NCBI GenBank assembly: GCA_006503535.1
Contig: QYRS01000004.1
Span: 1,984,001 to 2,048,000 of the forward strand
Length of the DNA stretch: 64,000 bases
Source of the DNA: Arthrinium phaeospermum
Lineage: Eukaryota; Ascomycota; Sordariomycetes; Amphisphaeriales; Apiosporaceae
Direction: 5' to 3'
The notes under the pieces are model-generated. The model made no database searches. It was not told the origin of the DNA and saw nothing but the letters and a program-made list of their open reading frames with translations. This document shows, one piece after another, positions 19,584-31,124 of the stretch. The translations under genes and the position numbers were made by a program. Every line of letters starts with the position of its first letter. The stretch's first letter is position 1.

Positions 19584-21277
19584 TTATTTGCTCTGAAGAG
19601 GTTGTCCCATTCCACCATAGGTAACCGTCTTGATGTGCTGGTATTCGTCAATACCGTATTTGGAACCCTCGCGACCAAAGCCAGATTGCTTCACGCCACC
19701 AAAAGGCGCAGCGGTATCCGAGATCAACCCTGTGTTGACACCAACCATGCCCACCTCCAAAGCCTCGGCGACGCGGTGGATGCGCTGGAAGTCACGCGAG
19801 AAGAAGTAGCCTGCAAGTCCGACCTCCGCCTTGTTGGCGAGATCCACGACCTCCTGCTCGGTCGAGAAGGGAAAAATGCCAGCGACAGGACCGAATGTCT
19901 CCTCGGTGGCAATAGCCATGTCCTTCGTCATGCCGGTGATGACCGTGGGCTGGAAGAAGTTGGAGCCCACATCAGGCAGTCGCTGTCCGCCGACGAGTAC
20001 CTGAGCACCGTGCTTCTCTGCATCCTTCACATGGGACTCAACCTTGGACACAGCCCGATCGTGGATCAAGGGTCCGTGTGTGATGCCCTCGGCGAAACCG
20101 TTGCCAACCTTGAAGGCCCTGACCTTCTCGGCGACCTTCTTGGAAAACTCGTCATAGATGCCTTCCTGCACGTAAATCCGGTTGGCGCAAACACACGTCT
20201 GGCCTGACGAACGGAACTTGGATGCAATGGCGCCGGCTACAGCAGCGTCCACATCAGCGTCGTCGAATACGATGAACGGAGCATTTCCGCCCAGCTCCAT
20301 GGACATGATCTTTAGTGTCGATGAAGCCTGCTTCATCAGTAGCTTTCCCACGGGCGTCGAGCCGGTGAAAGACACCTTCCGGATGGTCTCATGTGTTGTC
20401 AACAACTCGCCGATCTTAGGGGTATTCTCAAGGGTCGTAATGACGTTCACGACACCCTTGGGAATCCCAGCCCGATGCGCCAACTCACACAGAGCCAAAC
20501 TGGTGAAAGGCGTCTCGCCGGGTGCCTTGCATACTGTGGTGCAGCCAGCAGCCAGCGCGGGGCCGATTTTGCGAGTGATCATAGCGGCGGGAAAGTTCCA
20601 CGGCGTGATGAGGCCCACGACACCGACCGGCTCCTTGATGGTAACAATGCGGTTACCGGGGATGGAAGCTGGGATGTGATCGCCGTGGATGCGGGGGGCT
20701 TCCTCGCTGAACCATTCGAAGAAGTTGGCGGCATAAGTGACTTCGCCCTTGGCATCCGCGAGCGGCTTGCCGTTCTCCCAGGTGATGAGCGTCGCCAGAT
20801 CCTCGGCGTTCTCCATCATCAGATCGTACCACTTGCGCAGCATCCTGGACCGCTCACGGCCCGTCTTGTGTCTGAAAGATTTGAAGGCAGCGGACGCCGC
20901 CTCAATAGCCTTCTCGGTATCTGCGTTATCGAACTCGGGGCATGTTGAAATCAGCTTGCCGGTCGACGGGTCATGAACTTCGAACGTCTTGCCAGACGCG
21001 GCCTTGACCCATTCGCCATTGACGTAACACACGTCGGTCTTCAAGAGCGACGGGTCCTTCAACTGTTTGCGCCAGCAGTGGTTAGCCAGCTACACACATA
21101 CACTTATCGAGGCTTGGCAGCCGGTGAGTTAGTTATAGCACCTACCTTGGGTACGGACGTCATGTTGGAAGCTAGGCGGGTGAGTACTAATGGAAGCGTG
21201 GATCTCTGGAAGTTGGACTTGATGGGATATCTGGCGGATGATGCGATGGTCTTGTTCAAGCTTCGCAGGAGACTCAT
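19584..21277 (-). CDS. UGA2: Succinate-semialdehyde dehydrogenase, mitochondrial form
   Basis: Two exons, 21146-21277 and 19584-21062. From ATG 21277 the protein has 536 aa. Residues 1-38 (MSLLRSLNKTIASSARYPIK...) are basic, Ser-rich and free of acidic residues, a likely mitochondrial presequence. A second in-frame ATG at 21163 (MTSVPK) would give a 498-aa cytosolic form. The aldehyde dehydrogenase fold is complete: TPWNFP, the cofactor-loop SFTGSTPVGK, general base Glu300 in MSMELGG, and nucleophile Cys334 in SSGQTCVCANR; the end GGVKQSGFGREGSKYGIDEY is typical of SSADH. It oxidises succinate semialdehyde to succinate with NAD(P)+, the last step of GABA use. An unusual KAPGETPFTS replaces the common KPSELTP loop. 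SSADH is the best subfamily; a related fatty or hydroxy-aldehyde dehydrogenase is less likely. Confidence 0.93.
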
Positions 21278-22992
21278 GGTGAAAGGAGGAGTAACCCAGG
21301 CACGACGCGAATGGGCGACACGGGACCAATTAATAGTTAGAAGACGAGAAGCCGATGGGCGGAGGCAAACATCTACTTGGGAAGATTGCGGGCAAGACTA
21401 CCGAGGCGGACGTATATGGGTCAAATCACTGGAACCGTTTCCACGACAAAGCTAACATCCGAAAGGTTTGGGAAACAAGCAACATTTGAACATGCAGGCA
21501 GCCTAGGTAGGTATCTTTCCTGCGCCTGGCCAGAGACAAACACCGCCGGGCAACAGGGTTGCGACAAGTGACGTTGATTTGACACCAGACGCCAGAGGAC
21601 TGGAGCTCTCCAATGGCGTGCCCCTCGATTGAGGAGCTCAGTGTGGGGTAGTATATCCCAATACAGCAGGTCCATGCTGAGAACGGGGCGGGGCTTCGCG
21701 ACGTTGCCGATAGGTAGCAGTATCTTTCTTCTAATCTTCAGCGCCGTTCCACCATCCCGTACCTGTCTAGCCGTAGGCCACAACCTACAAACTAGACGGG
21801 GAGCATGATGAGGCTATCGTCGCACTCCTATCTCACAATCAACTCCACTAGGCTTATCAGTGAGATTGCTATAAGTAATAGCACCGTATCCCAAGGCGTT
21901 TGTCGACAAGGGAAAACAAACGCTCTCTATCCGAAGTCGGACTACTGTGTCGCATACACCTGCTATTCTCGTGGCACAGGAAAAGGCCACTGCGGTTGAG
22001 TCAAGACAAGTCTCTATCTATGTACTCGCTATCTTTGATCCTGGCTGGGCTTCCAGCGGCTCTTCCTAGAGCCATTTTTATCTCCAACGTCTGCTACCCA
22101 TTTACAAGCGACTCTTTTGATGCCGAAATAATGATCGGACATGTCCGGATTTCTTCTTCTTTTTGTTGAATATACATGCCTGCTCATTACCTATCACAGA
22201 TCTGGTCTATGGGAGTGCGATCTTACTAATCGAGAAAACGTTTACACACATTCCGTAGCGGCGTTCCTAATCATCGCGCACATCACCGGCAGCTAATGCG
22301 TTTGGACTTTGCTTAGGCCCAGGGAAGAAACCTTTACTCCTAGACTCAAGCATATGTTCCTAGCATATATACACGAGGAGACGGGACACCACTGCAATAG
22401 GAGAGGATTCCATCTATCCTTTGGCGAGAATAGTCCAGCTGTCCGAACCTTGAGATGGACCGCCCACGTGATTATCGTCCCAACCGCACGAGTCGCTATG
22501 ACTGCCTCGTGTGGCTGTTTCAGTTTGCGACGAAGACTGCTGGCTTCTATGCAAGTTTCTATTTGCCGCATTGCAACGGAGTCACAGCCATCCGCCTTCC
22601 ATAGGCGAACTAAATGCTTTGATCCCCCGCACTCGGGCATGGTGGCGGCATCTGCGCGTTACCCTTACTTGCTCCAATTGGGAAGCTGGTATGAACCTGG
22701 GAAGTCTTAAGATGCTTTAATATGACATATGATGTGTCGATCCGGGTATTTTGCACGCCAGATTCCTTGAATCTCTAGCTGACATGTTCCGCGAAAGAGC
22801 GATGGACGTATTCTTGTCCACGCCCGCCGCCACCTCATGAAATCCCGTCAGGGTAGCACTACACAAAGCTCGCGTCGCAGCCTTTAGCCTGCCGTCAGTC
22901 GCTTTTCTCTTGGTTACAACAACATTGGGGAAGACTGACTGAGTCGCTCTGTGGAAGGTCAACCTACCAACTTCACCAGCAAACGTGACACC
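21278..22992. other. Intergenic region upstream of SSADH and GH79
   Basis: A divergent spacer of 1.7 kb between the SSADH start and the GH79 start, expected to contain both promoters. Open frames at 22293-22710 on both strands have no domain. A CACGTG site lies at about 22465. No gene is supported. Confidence 0.5.
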
Positions 22993-24827
22993 ATGAGACT
23001 TGTAAGAAATGTAGGCATGGTGCTGCTCCGTGCCGGTGCTGTGCTATGCCATGTACGACGTCTTGCAGTCAGCCTTGATACCGCAGATATTAAGTCAGGA
23101 ACCCCGTTGGATGGCTTCATCAGTTACTCTATAGAGTTCTCATCGTTCCCCGACTTTGCGGGTGAGTATACGAGTACCTTTGCATTGAGTCTAACAGTAA
23201 TCATGACTGATATGCAGTTCAGGAAACAAGAGTAGTCCGAACACCTTCTCGGACAACCTACTGAATAATATTGGCTATCTGCAAGGCGACAAACCGTATA
23301 TACGGGTCGGCGGCAACACGCAAGATTATGCCATCTACAATGAGAACTTGACGGTGGCTCTGAACGGCACCGTCAATGTGACCAGGTCGCCGGATTACCC
23401 GACAACCATTGAGATAGGCCCCTCGTTCTTCGAGTCTTATAGCACATGGCCCAACGTCAAGTTCTCGCACGGCTTCAACATGGGGGGAAATAACGACCCC
23501 CGAGTCCAGAACACTCTAACCCAAACCGCGAAACTTGCCTGTAAGGCGCTCGGCACAGACAAGCTCTATGTGTGGGAGTATGGAAACGAGGCCGACTTGT
23601 TCGCCACGAGTGCCCAAGGGCCGGTGAGGCCCTCCAACTACAACGAGTCCGATTATGTCAACGAGTGGCTCGACGGCGTGGCCGTCATCAAGAGCGTAAT
23701 CCAGAAGAACTGCCCGGACCTCGCGCTCATTGATACGTACAAGTATATGGCGCCGTCCTTTGGCGGTGTTGCGAACCACCTCAAGGCACCGTTAACCTGG
23801 GCAAAAGGGCTCGATAATACCCAGAATATCAAGTACTTCTCTTCTCACAAGTAAGCCAAGCCTCATCGTCGCAACGTCGATACCTTCGCGGTAATTACAT
23901 GTAGTACTAACGCCTCGAAATCGCAGCTACATCAGCGGAGCCGCCACCCCGGGAGTCACGCTCCAGGGCACGCTGATGAACCACACACGTACGACCCTCA
24001 GTGTCGAGGCGCACGTCGACGAGTACAACGCCATTAACCCCGGCGTACCCCACATCATAGGCGAGGCCAACTCGCTCTACAACCAAGGGCGGCCGGGCCT
24101 GTCCAACTCTTTCGGCGCGGCGCTGTGGGGCATCGACTTTGCGCTCTACTGCGCCGCCCGCAACATCCAGCGCGTGCACATGCATATGGGCACCAATTAT
24201 CGATATGCCTCGTGGCAGCCCATCGAGACCCCGCGCGCCACCCGCGGAACCAAGGCCCCCTATTACGGAAACATCGCCGTGGCCGCCTTCCTGGGGAACC
24301 TGCGCATCGCCCCCGTCCGGGTCGCCCACCTGCCCCTTACCGGCGGCGACACCGAGGCCGCCTATGCCGCGTACGTCGGGGGCACTCTGAAGCGCGTCAT
24401 GATCATCAACATGAACGCCTACAACTACACCAACACCAGCAGCAGCAACCAACACGCCACGGACTGCGGGTGTGACGGCAGTACGGGCGGCGGGCAGAGC
24501 AGCTCGGGCGCGCCGCCGCAGCGGCCCGCGCGGGCCTACAGCTTCACCGTCGGCGGCGGGGTGACGACGGCGCGCGTCCAGAGGCTGTACGCGAACGGCA
24601 GCGACGCCATCACGGGCATCACGTGGGACGGCTGGAGCTACAACTACGAGCTGGACGAGGGGCGCCCCGTCCGGCTGGGCAACGTGACGGTGGGCGAGAC
24701 GCTCCAGGTCCAGAACGGCACGCTGGTCATCGCGGTGCCGGACTCGCAGGCCGTGGTGGTGACACTAGGGCCGGCGGATGAGACTCTGGATCGACCGAGC
24801 CGAGTGGGCCGGATGAGGAGAGCTTGA
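22993..24827 (+). CDS. Glycoside hydrolase family 79 (beta-glucuronidase-like), probably secreted
   Basis: Three exons: 22993-23161, 23223-23850 and 23927-24827 (1698 nt, 565 aa). The N-terminus has a hydrophobic stretch (VGMVLLRAGAVLCHV), a weak signal peptide. The GH79 barrel follows: DGFISYSIEFSSFPDFAGN, then KPYIRVGGNTQDYA; acid/base Glu179 in VWEYGNEADLF; nucleophile Glu312 in HIIGEANSLYNQG; and SNSFGAALWGIDFALYCA. The C-terminal beta domain ends in a phase-compatible exon with VPDSQAVVVTL. Several Asn-X-Ser/Thr sites suit a secreted glycoprotein. Fungal GH79 enzymes remove glucuronic acid or 4-O-methylglucuronic acid from arabinogalactan or related glycans; the precise glycan is not deducible. 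A Ser/Gly/Cys-rich insertion near residue 485 (TSSSNQHATDCGCDGST) is unusual and may be a surface loop. It converges with the next gene. Confidence 0.92.
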
Positions 24828-25297
24828 TACTGGGGTGTACGTAGTTTCTTATTTTCTCCATGTTCCAACGCATATTCGTTGTAAGGTTCCTCTAAGGGCA
24901 TTCGTGGTACACACAAAGACCAATATAGTACGGGAACCATCTGTGGTTGGCAACTTGTTCTGTAATTAGCCATCCATCGTAATCTCTCTCTGGATCATAT
25001 GAAGATCATCCAATTCCGACTTGTTATTCTTACAAAGCCACTTAAACCCGCTCCTCGTCTACAAGCGAATGGGTGCGCATCGCAGGAGAACATTGCGTCT
25101 CCAACGGGCAGGCCTGTTACTCCTCACTCGGCCCAAAGTATCCAGTATCTTGTCCGATAAACTCCACGCACCGAGTTGACCTCAAGGAAAATTATGTATA
25201 TAGTTCAGTGGTATAAATATGCTCTGCGCCTTACTTATAAGGGGAGTCTTTCTTTTTTTTTCTTACTTTCGTCCTCCACAACCAAACCGACGATTGC
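24828..25297. other. Convergent 3' flanks
   Basis: About 470 bases between two stop codons facing each other. It is AT-rich with poly-T near 25250 and no coding signal. It probably contains both polyadenylation regions. Confidence 0.6.
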
Positions 25298-26229
25298 TCA
25301 AGAGTACTGTGACCTCAGAGGAAGCTTTCGTTCCAACGTGTTGAACGCCGTCGTCCGCGGCGTGAATGGCTGCGCGACCCCGCCCGTCCGGGGCGTAGGC
25401 GGGACGCCGTGCATCTCCCAGTGACTGTTGCCCTTCTGGGCAGCCGAGGCGCCCGAAGCGCTGTCCTCCTCGTCGTCGGACTCGTAGAAGCCCTTCTTCT
25501 TGTCGGTTGGGAGCATGGCCCAGATGTTGAGGCCCAAGTTCACCAAATATATCGTACTATACCATGAAACATGGTGTCAGAGAGAGGAACATACTTGACG
25601 ATGGGGGGCACCCATAGATGGGGACTTACAGCATGATGATGGTGGCGGCAAAGGTGCCCTTGGCCAAGTTGCACGACTTCTGGATGCTCTGGTTCGGGAC
25701 GACGCTGCAAGACTTGGCGATGTACCAAGCGGCAGGGCTGGGCTTGGTAGGGTCCGCGTAGTCGGGCCCGGCCTGGCCGTAGGTGCTCGCGGCGTAGAGG
25801 GCGACGAGCGAGATGTTGAACACCAGCGCAAGCAAGGGATACCACAGGTGCATGATGACACCGATCATCTTGATGATGAGGACGAAGAGGCTGATAACGG
25901 AGATGGCGACATTGAAGTTTGTCAAACTGGCTAGAGTGTAAGCTACTTTCTTTGTTTGCTTCGTCGGCAGCGTGCAAGACTTACGTGCTGGTCCAGACAA
26001 ATGGTATGTGCGGCAACGGCTCATAGTTGGCGTAGGCGTATAGTACGATGTTGGGACTCGAGTTGAAGCCCATCTGCTCGCCGGCGCGCCAAAGCTGTGT
26101 CCGGTATAAATCCGGCTGTGCGATGCCGAAAAGCGCCAGGACGGCGACGGTCCCTAGCAGCTCGAGTATCATCACATACCACATCGCCCTTATCGACCGC
26201 CATTCCCGGTGCAGGATTCTGTAGCCCAT
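25298..26229 (-). CDS. Four-TM membrane protein, MARVEL-like
   Basis: Three exons: 25985-26229, 25630-25926 and 25298-25556 (801 nt, 266 aa). Phase fixes the second acceptor at CCAG, giving WTSTLTNFNVAISV. Four hydrophobic helices are clear: MWYVMILELLGTVAVLALFG, a second around VAISVISLFVLIIKMIGVIM, LWYPLLALVFNISLVALYAA, and one formed across intron 2 (TFAATIIMLTIYLVNLGLNI). A long extracellular or luminal loop between helices 3 and 4 has two Cys (SCSVVPNQSIQKSC), a possible disulfide. The C-tail is acidic and Pro-rich (GFYESDDEEDSASG, GVPPTPRTGG). The topology and loop suggest the MARVEL superfamily of fungal plasma-membrane or eisosome proteins, but no signature is strong enough to name a member. 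Function is unknown. Confidence 0.8.
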
Positions 26230-29200
26230 GGTGGAGGTCGCCGAGCAGCAGGCCCGCAAACCAATGGGGATATAGGTGTACGGAGTGAGGCGCAGGCGTG
26301 TTTCCCTCTCTCCTTCTCGTCCAATTCGCGATTAGCTCCGGTGTATATCGAGCCTTGCGAGGGGATACCCAAAAAATTCGTAGATTGCTCTCTCAATCAA
26401 GAGACTTTTTGTCTTCGCTGGCTGCCAGCAGTCGGAGGACTTTCTTTTACATCGAAGAGCTTTCAGCGCAGGCGAAGAGAATAAAGAGAGAAAAAAGGAA
26501 GCATAGGCTGGGGTATCACGGCAAGGAGACGGCGGCAAAGATTTACAGCAAGGCACGCATAAGACACGGGGAGAGGAAGAGTCGGGGGCGGGCGGGAAGA
26601 AATGGCCTCCCGCCCTTTAAGGCCAACTACCAACCAACTGGACGTCAGCCAACTAACTGCAACAGCGGCGGAAGGACGCGCTGCAGGTCAATCACGGATG
26701 GGATTTGCATGGTGATAGAGTGACCCTCGAGGCCAATGAGAGCGGCGTCTCACGCAGGCTGTAAGCGCCGACTCCAAGGAAATGCCGGGGAATTTGAGTG
26801 GGGACGACCAATCACGACCCCGTATGTAACCCTCGGCTTAGTAGTGTGCTGGGATGGATGCGAATAAGGGACTCGCGAGATGCAGGGCGCCTCATTTGCC
26901 AGAGCCAATGAACGCCCGCTTCACCACCAAGTCTTGGGTGCTGTGCATCTGTCGGACTCAGCGCCGAGCCCTCATTGGCCCGGCCGCATTGCACACCACC
27001 GCATCTTCCAACCAACCTTTCCCGCCCGGGCCCCCCTCTTCTGCCTCTGTCTTACCGCAAACAGGCTCGGCAAGTGGGAAAGCTCCTCCCAGCTAGGGGG
27101 GCCCTTGGCCCCGAAGCGCTGGACTTCGAGTTGGTGATGGGGGCCTATATGTAGCGGCAAGCGCTTCGCACCTCGCAGATGAATGCTGCCAAAATCTGAT
27201 AAATCGTTGCATAATGACACGATGGTGGAGCAAGAGACACCTTATGAGCGCATTTTGGTGGTTCGTTTCCATAAGGCAGTGCGCAGTTGCGATCACAGGC
27301 AGTTTGGTTGTTTGCCACGGAGGGTTGCACGCAAGTATTTTCAAAACGGAAATGGTGTTGGCCTTAATTTTGTTACACAGGACCAAAGATAGAATGTCGC
27401 ATCAAATGAATTGGGCACACCGCCAACGAGGCCGGCCTCACTGCTACGCACATTTTGGCAGCGGTTGCAGGATGGATTGACCAAAGTGTCGGGCTTTGCC
27501 AGATATGCCAATTCATCTATATGTTGCACTGCACGAAGATTGTAGGGATCGACTCGCGTTTGATTGAAGGCATCTCCAAGACCTTTGGGTTCTGCTTTGG
27601 GGGCTGGGAAGGGAGCACGAACCCCTCAAACCCCAAAGCCTTGCAGTTCACCTTAGCGTAGTTCTATATTTATCCCCACCACCCTCCATGCTCACAACTT
27701 GACATGCTGCTAATAGCTTGACCGCACACACACATATTTTCAACAGTTGCCGGAAAATCGGAAATATTCTTAAGGCTGTAGCCGAGCTGCGTTACACGGA
27801 CGGGGGAATCTGTAAGCTTGCGCCGCCTGCACTTTGTCGATCATCCTGCAACAGGTCAGAAATCTAGCATCAGAGCCCTCCTGTTGACCTATTCTGATGA
27901 AGTGGCCATTTCTTCTGGCAGTACGGAGTGATTGCTGTATAAATGATATATAGGTATGTATCTGTATATAAGAAAATTATATAATAAGGTATAATTGAAG
28001 CCCATCACACCGCAGACTTTCGTTAATCAATGGAATGTGGTTGTCGAGTTGAAGGGAGATTTTACCCCGCCTTCATTGCAGTGAGACATAAGCAGATAAG
28101 GGGTATATTCCGTTTCGAAATGTTACAGCCAATGACCATCTTCGAGGTTTCCAACAAAAGGACTACAGTGAAAATTATGAATCAGTATCGTGTCAGACGT
28201 CGCCTCTCGATCTGCTCGTACGGCGACAGAATCTCACAGGCGCAGCAGGGCCGAGCCAGGAGCTTGCCAATGGAAATGGTCATTTCCCGTGGACAACCCG
28301 TACCGTACCCTGCCAACAGCAAATATACGGTCGATAGTTCATTAGGGTCCCCGTCAGTCGATGTGCAAGTGGATGGCGCAGATACTGGTACCAAAAAAAG
28401 ACGATTTTCTGATACGACATGATATGAGAGGTTGGTGGTAGCCATTTTAGTGAGTGGGGTGCCGTCGGTACAGTGTGTGCTTCTTTACTCACTCACGTCA
28501 GCTATGTCTTGAGCAGTATAGAATGGCAAAGGTGGATTGCCATCTTATCAGCCTTGGAGCTGAACGGCGCGCTCCTGGCTCCTGGTTCCTGGTTGGTCAT
28601 GGAACGTTCTTGCATGGATTCCGGGCCCGTGGTTCTGTTCTGTGGCTTCTGCCCGCGTGAGGGCGGGCTGGCCTCCGGCCCTGATTTTGGTTCCCACGAA
28701 TTGGTACTGGGGTGCCGTGCGACCGACGGCTTGACCTCCGTGCTTGGGCGTGCGACGACGGCTTGGTCTCGGCGTGGTGCAGAGACTGGTCCAGACCGAG
28801 CAGCTAAGCAGATCGACGATCGCATGCATAGAATTGGGCCCCCCTGATGCTAGTATCCAATAAATGCATGCCAGAAAATGGGCACCCCGGATGGGGACCC
28901 GAGCCTCGGGTGGTCGGTCTCTGAGTTCAACGGAGGATTCGTCTACGTGGTGTCGCCATTTCTGGCTGATGACGAGATCAGCAGCTGAGATATATTGATG
29001 CTGTCACATGAGCCTATACTGGCGCAAAGCCCTATCGTGGCAGACTTGCATGAAACGGGAGCATTGGTGGTGGAGCCCGATCCGAGTGAATGGGAATTTA
29101 TAGGATTGCCATGTCTGGCGCGGATGGCATTTGGGCAAGCTTACGTTTGCATCTCTGCAATATTCCTACATACCTTACCTACCTGTCGCACATGAATAAG

Positions 29201-31124
29201 ACACAACACCTATCCTGGGTATCCTCGGAACCTGGCGATGCAATGCAAGTCGGCAATAAGGTGGGAATTACGTCGAAAGCTTCCCATATGACTCTTGTAA
29301 GACAACCTTTGAACATGTCACTTAAAAAAAATTATAGTCCCGTCCATGGACAAACTGATAACGTGCACAAGCCCGTGATACTCTTCGCTAATAGATCATA
29401 AGCGGATGCAATTGATGTTTCCTTGTCTACCAGAATTTCTAGAAGGAACCAATGTTCCATGGCGGTGCTGACAAATGATGCGACTCGCTCAACTCACCCA
29501 CGAGTCGACGATAGTGTTTATAGGGACTGCACTGTACATATCGGCAGCCACTAGATACTGTGCTTACCTTAGCTAGCTTTAGTGCAAAAGCCTCATGACA
29601 CAGATCGGTAGAAGATCGACACAGTCCCCTATGACTTGGAGGAGCTGCTCGATCTGACTGCATTCTTCCGTAACCTAGTGCATGGTGCGGTGGACGCGGT
29701 GAACAACTGGTCTCATCCTACGAGTGCCTTACCGCATTGCGAAACGCGGCGCCGTTCAATGCCTCACTCCCCATGTAAACGAGAAGCAGTAATAAAAGTG
29801 TTTCTATTCCGTACGTACGCTCCCTATGTGGCTGACTCCCATTGGGTTGGTAATCGCTGGCAACCAGACGAATTCTCACAGGCGCAGGAGGGAGTACCTA
29901 CAAAGTAGGTCGCACAGCACGCACACGGTAAGCCGGTAGCGATATGAGCCACTTTTTTAGAACAGCCTGGACAATGCCGATCAATACCTACATACCCTTG
30001 CACACACTTCACCGAATTCATTGCGCTACCTTTGCTGATCAGCGGATGAAGTTTCAGGCACCTTGCCCTGCAAACGTGCAAAGGCTGTTTGTGTTTTTCT
30101 ACGAGATCCTAGTGCTATTGGCCTTTTTCTCTGTCTCTTTTCTCCTGACCTGCCGAATTTTGTCTACCTACACGTACCGGATTGCGAAGCAGATGGCCCA
30201 TAGTCGTCGCAACCGGATCCCCTAAAGACGTTGAGATCACCATCCTTGGCCCGCGCATTCTAGTCGCTTGCAGATTAGACGTTCACTGCGACTTACTACT
30301 GCCACTACTAATCGCAAATCTGTATCCTACATACTCATTACATACCTGCTTTTGTTACATCCTTCTGTATCACTTGCCATCCAATCCCATACCAGCCGCT
30401 GCAAGATCCACACAATCAGATCTTGATGGAATTCTGGAGCATACATACGGCACTTGAACGTCCCTGCAAATCGCACCAAACGAAGCCCACATTTTCCATT
30501 TGATCCTCGGCTGGATCAAAGCAGGCGATTGCTGCTGCCCGAGCTACTTTGCTGCTACGGGGAAGCATACCTTTCACCAATTGCTTGACCTCCCACACTA
30601 CCTGGCTCGGGCTTGGGCTTCTCGGCTCGGTCTACCGTATCTGGGTTACAGTCTGGGTGGGCAAGTATAGTGGACAATCCGCTGCTCCCCTACTACCAAC
30701 GTACCAGTCGAGTGGGTTAACGGACGATTGCACTACTTTCAGCATAGATCGGGAGTCTTCTTTGCATCCATCGTACATACTAATACCCATCTCTCTTGCA
30801 CCCGGTGCACCGCGTCTATATCCTCCCCCCGGTAGTTGACGGCCCCGTTTAGCCACAGGTTTTGTCCACTATCTTACTTACATACTTGGCGGTTGACCAC
30901 CCTAGGCGGCTTATGCCCAGGTAGTAGTCCGACCCAAAGCTTCTTCCTGCTGGCCCCCCTCTCTGCCGCGATCTTTCATAAGCGAATCGCACACCCAAAT
31001 CGTCGATTTCCCACGCTTACAGCAGCACACTGACCCCCCCTTCCAGCCAGTCAGGCGGATCTTGGGGTTTGTGGCCGTTCAGATGTAAAAGTTTGTGACA
31101 GGGTTTTCACCGCTGGCTTGCTCT
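26230..31124. other. Long intergenic region, 4.9 kb
   Basis: Nearly 5 kb upstream of the histidine kinase. Open frames (28030-28422, 28473-28847 and others) are short, conflict between strands and lack domains. A C/T-rich part at 30250-31090 with repeated tacatac/cttacctacc motifs probably holds the kinase promoter and leader. AT-rich stretch near 27940-28000 (tatataggtatgtatctgtatata). I see no gene. Confidence 0.5.

Noticed and set aside
26230..31124. Search for transposon, CRISPR or viral remnants in the long spacer
   Set aside because: No terminal repeats, no transposase/reverse-transcriptase motifs and no spaced direct repeats were visible.
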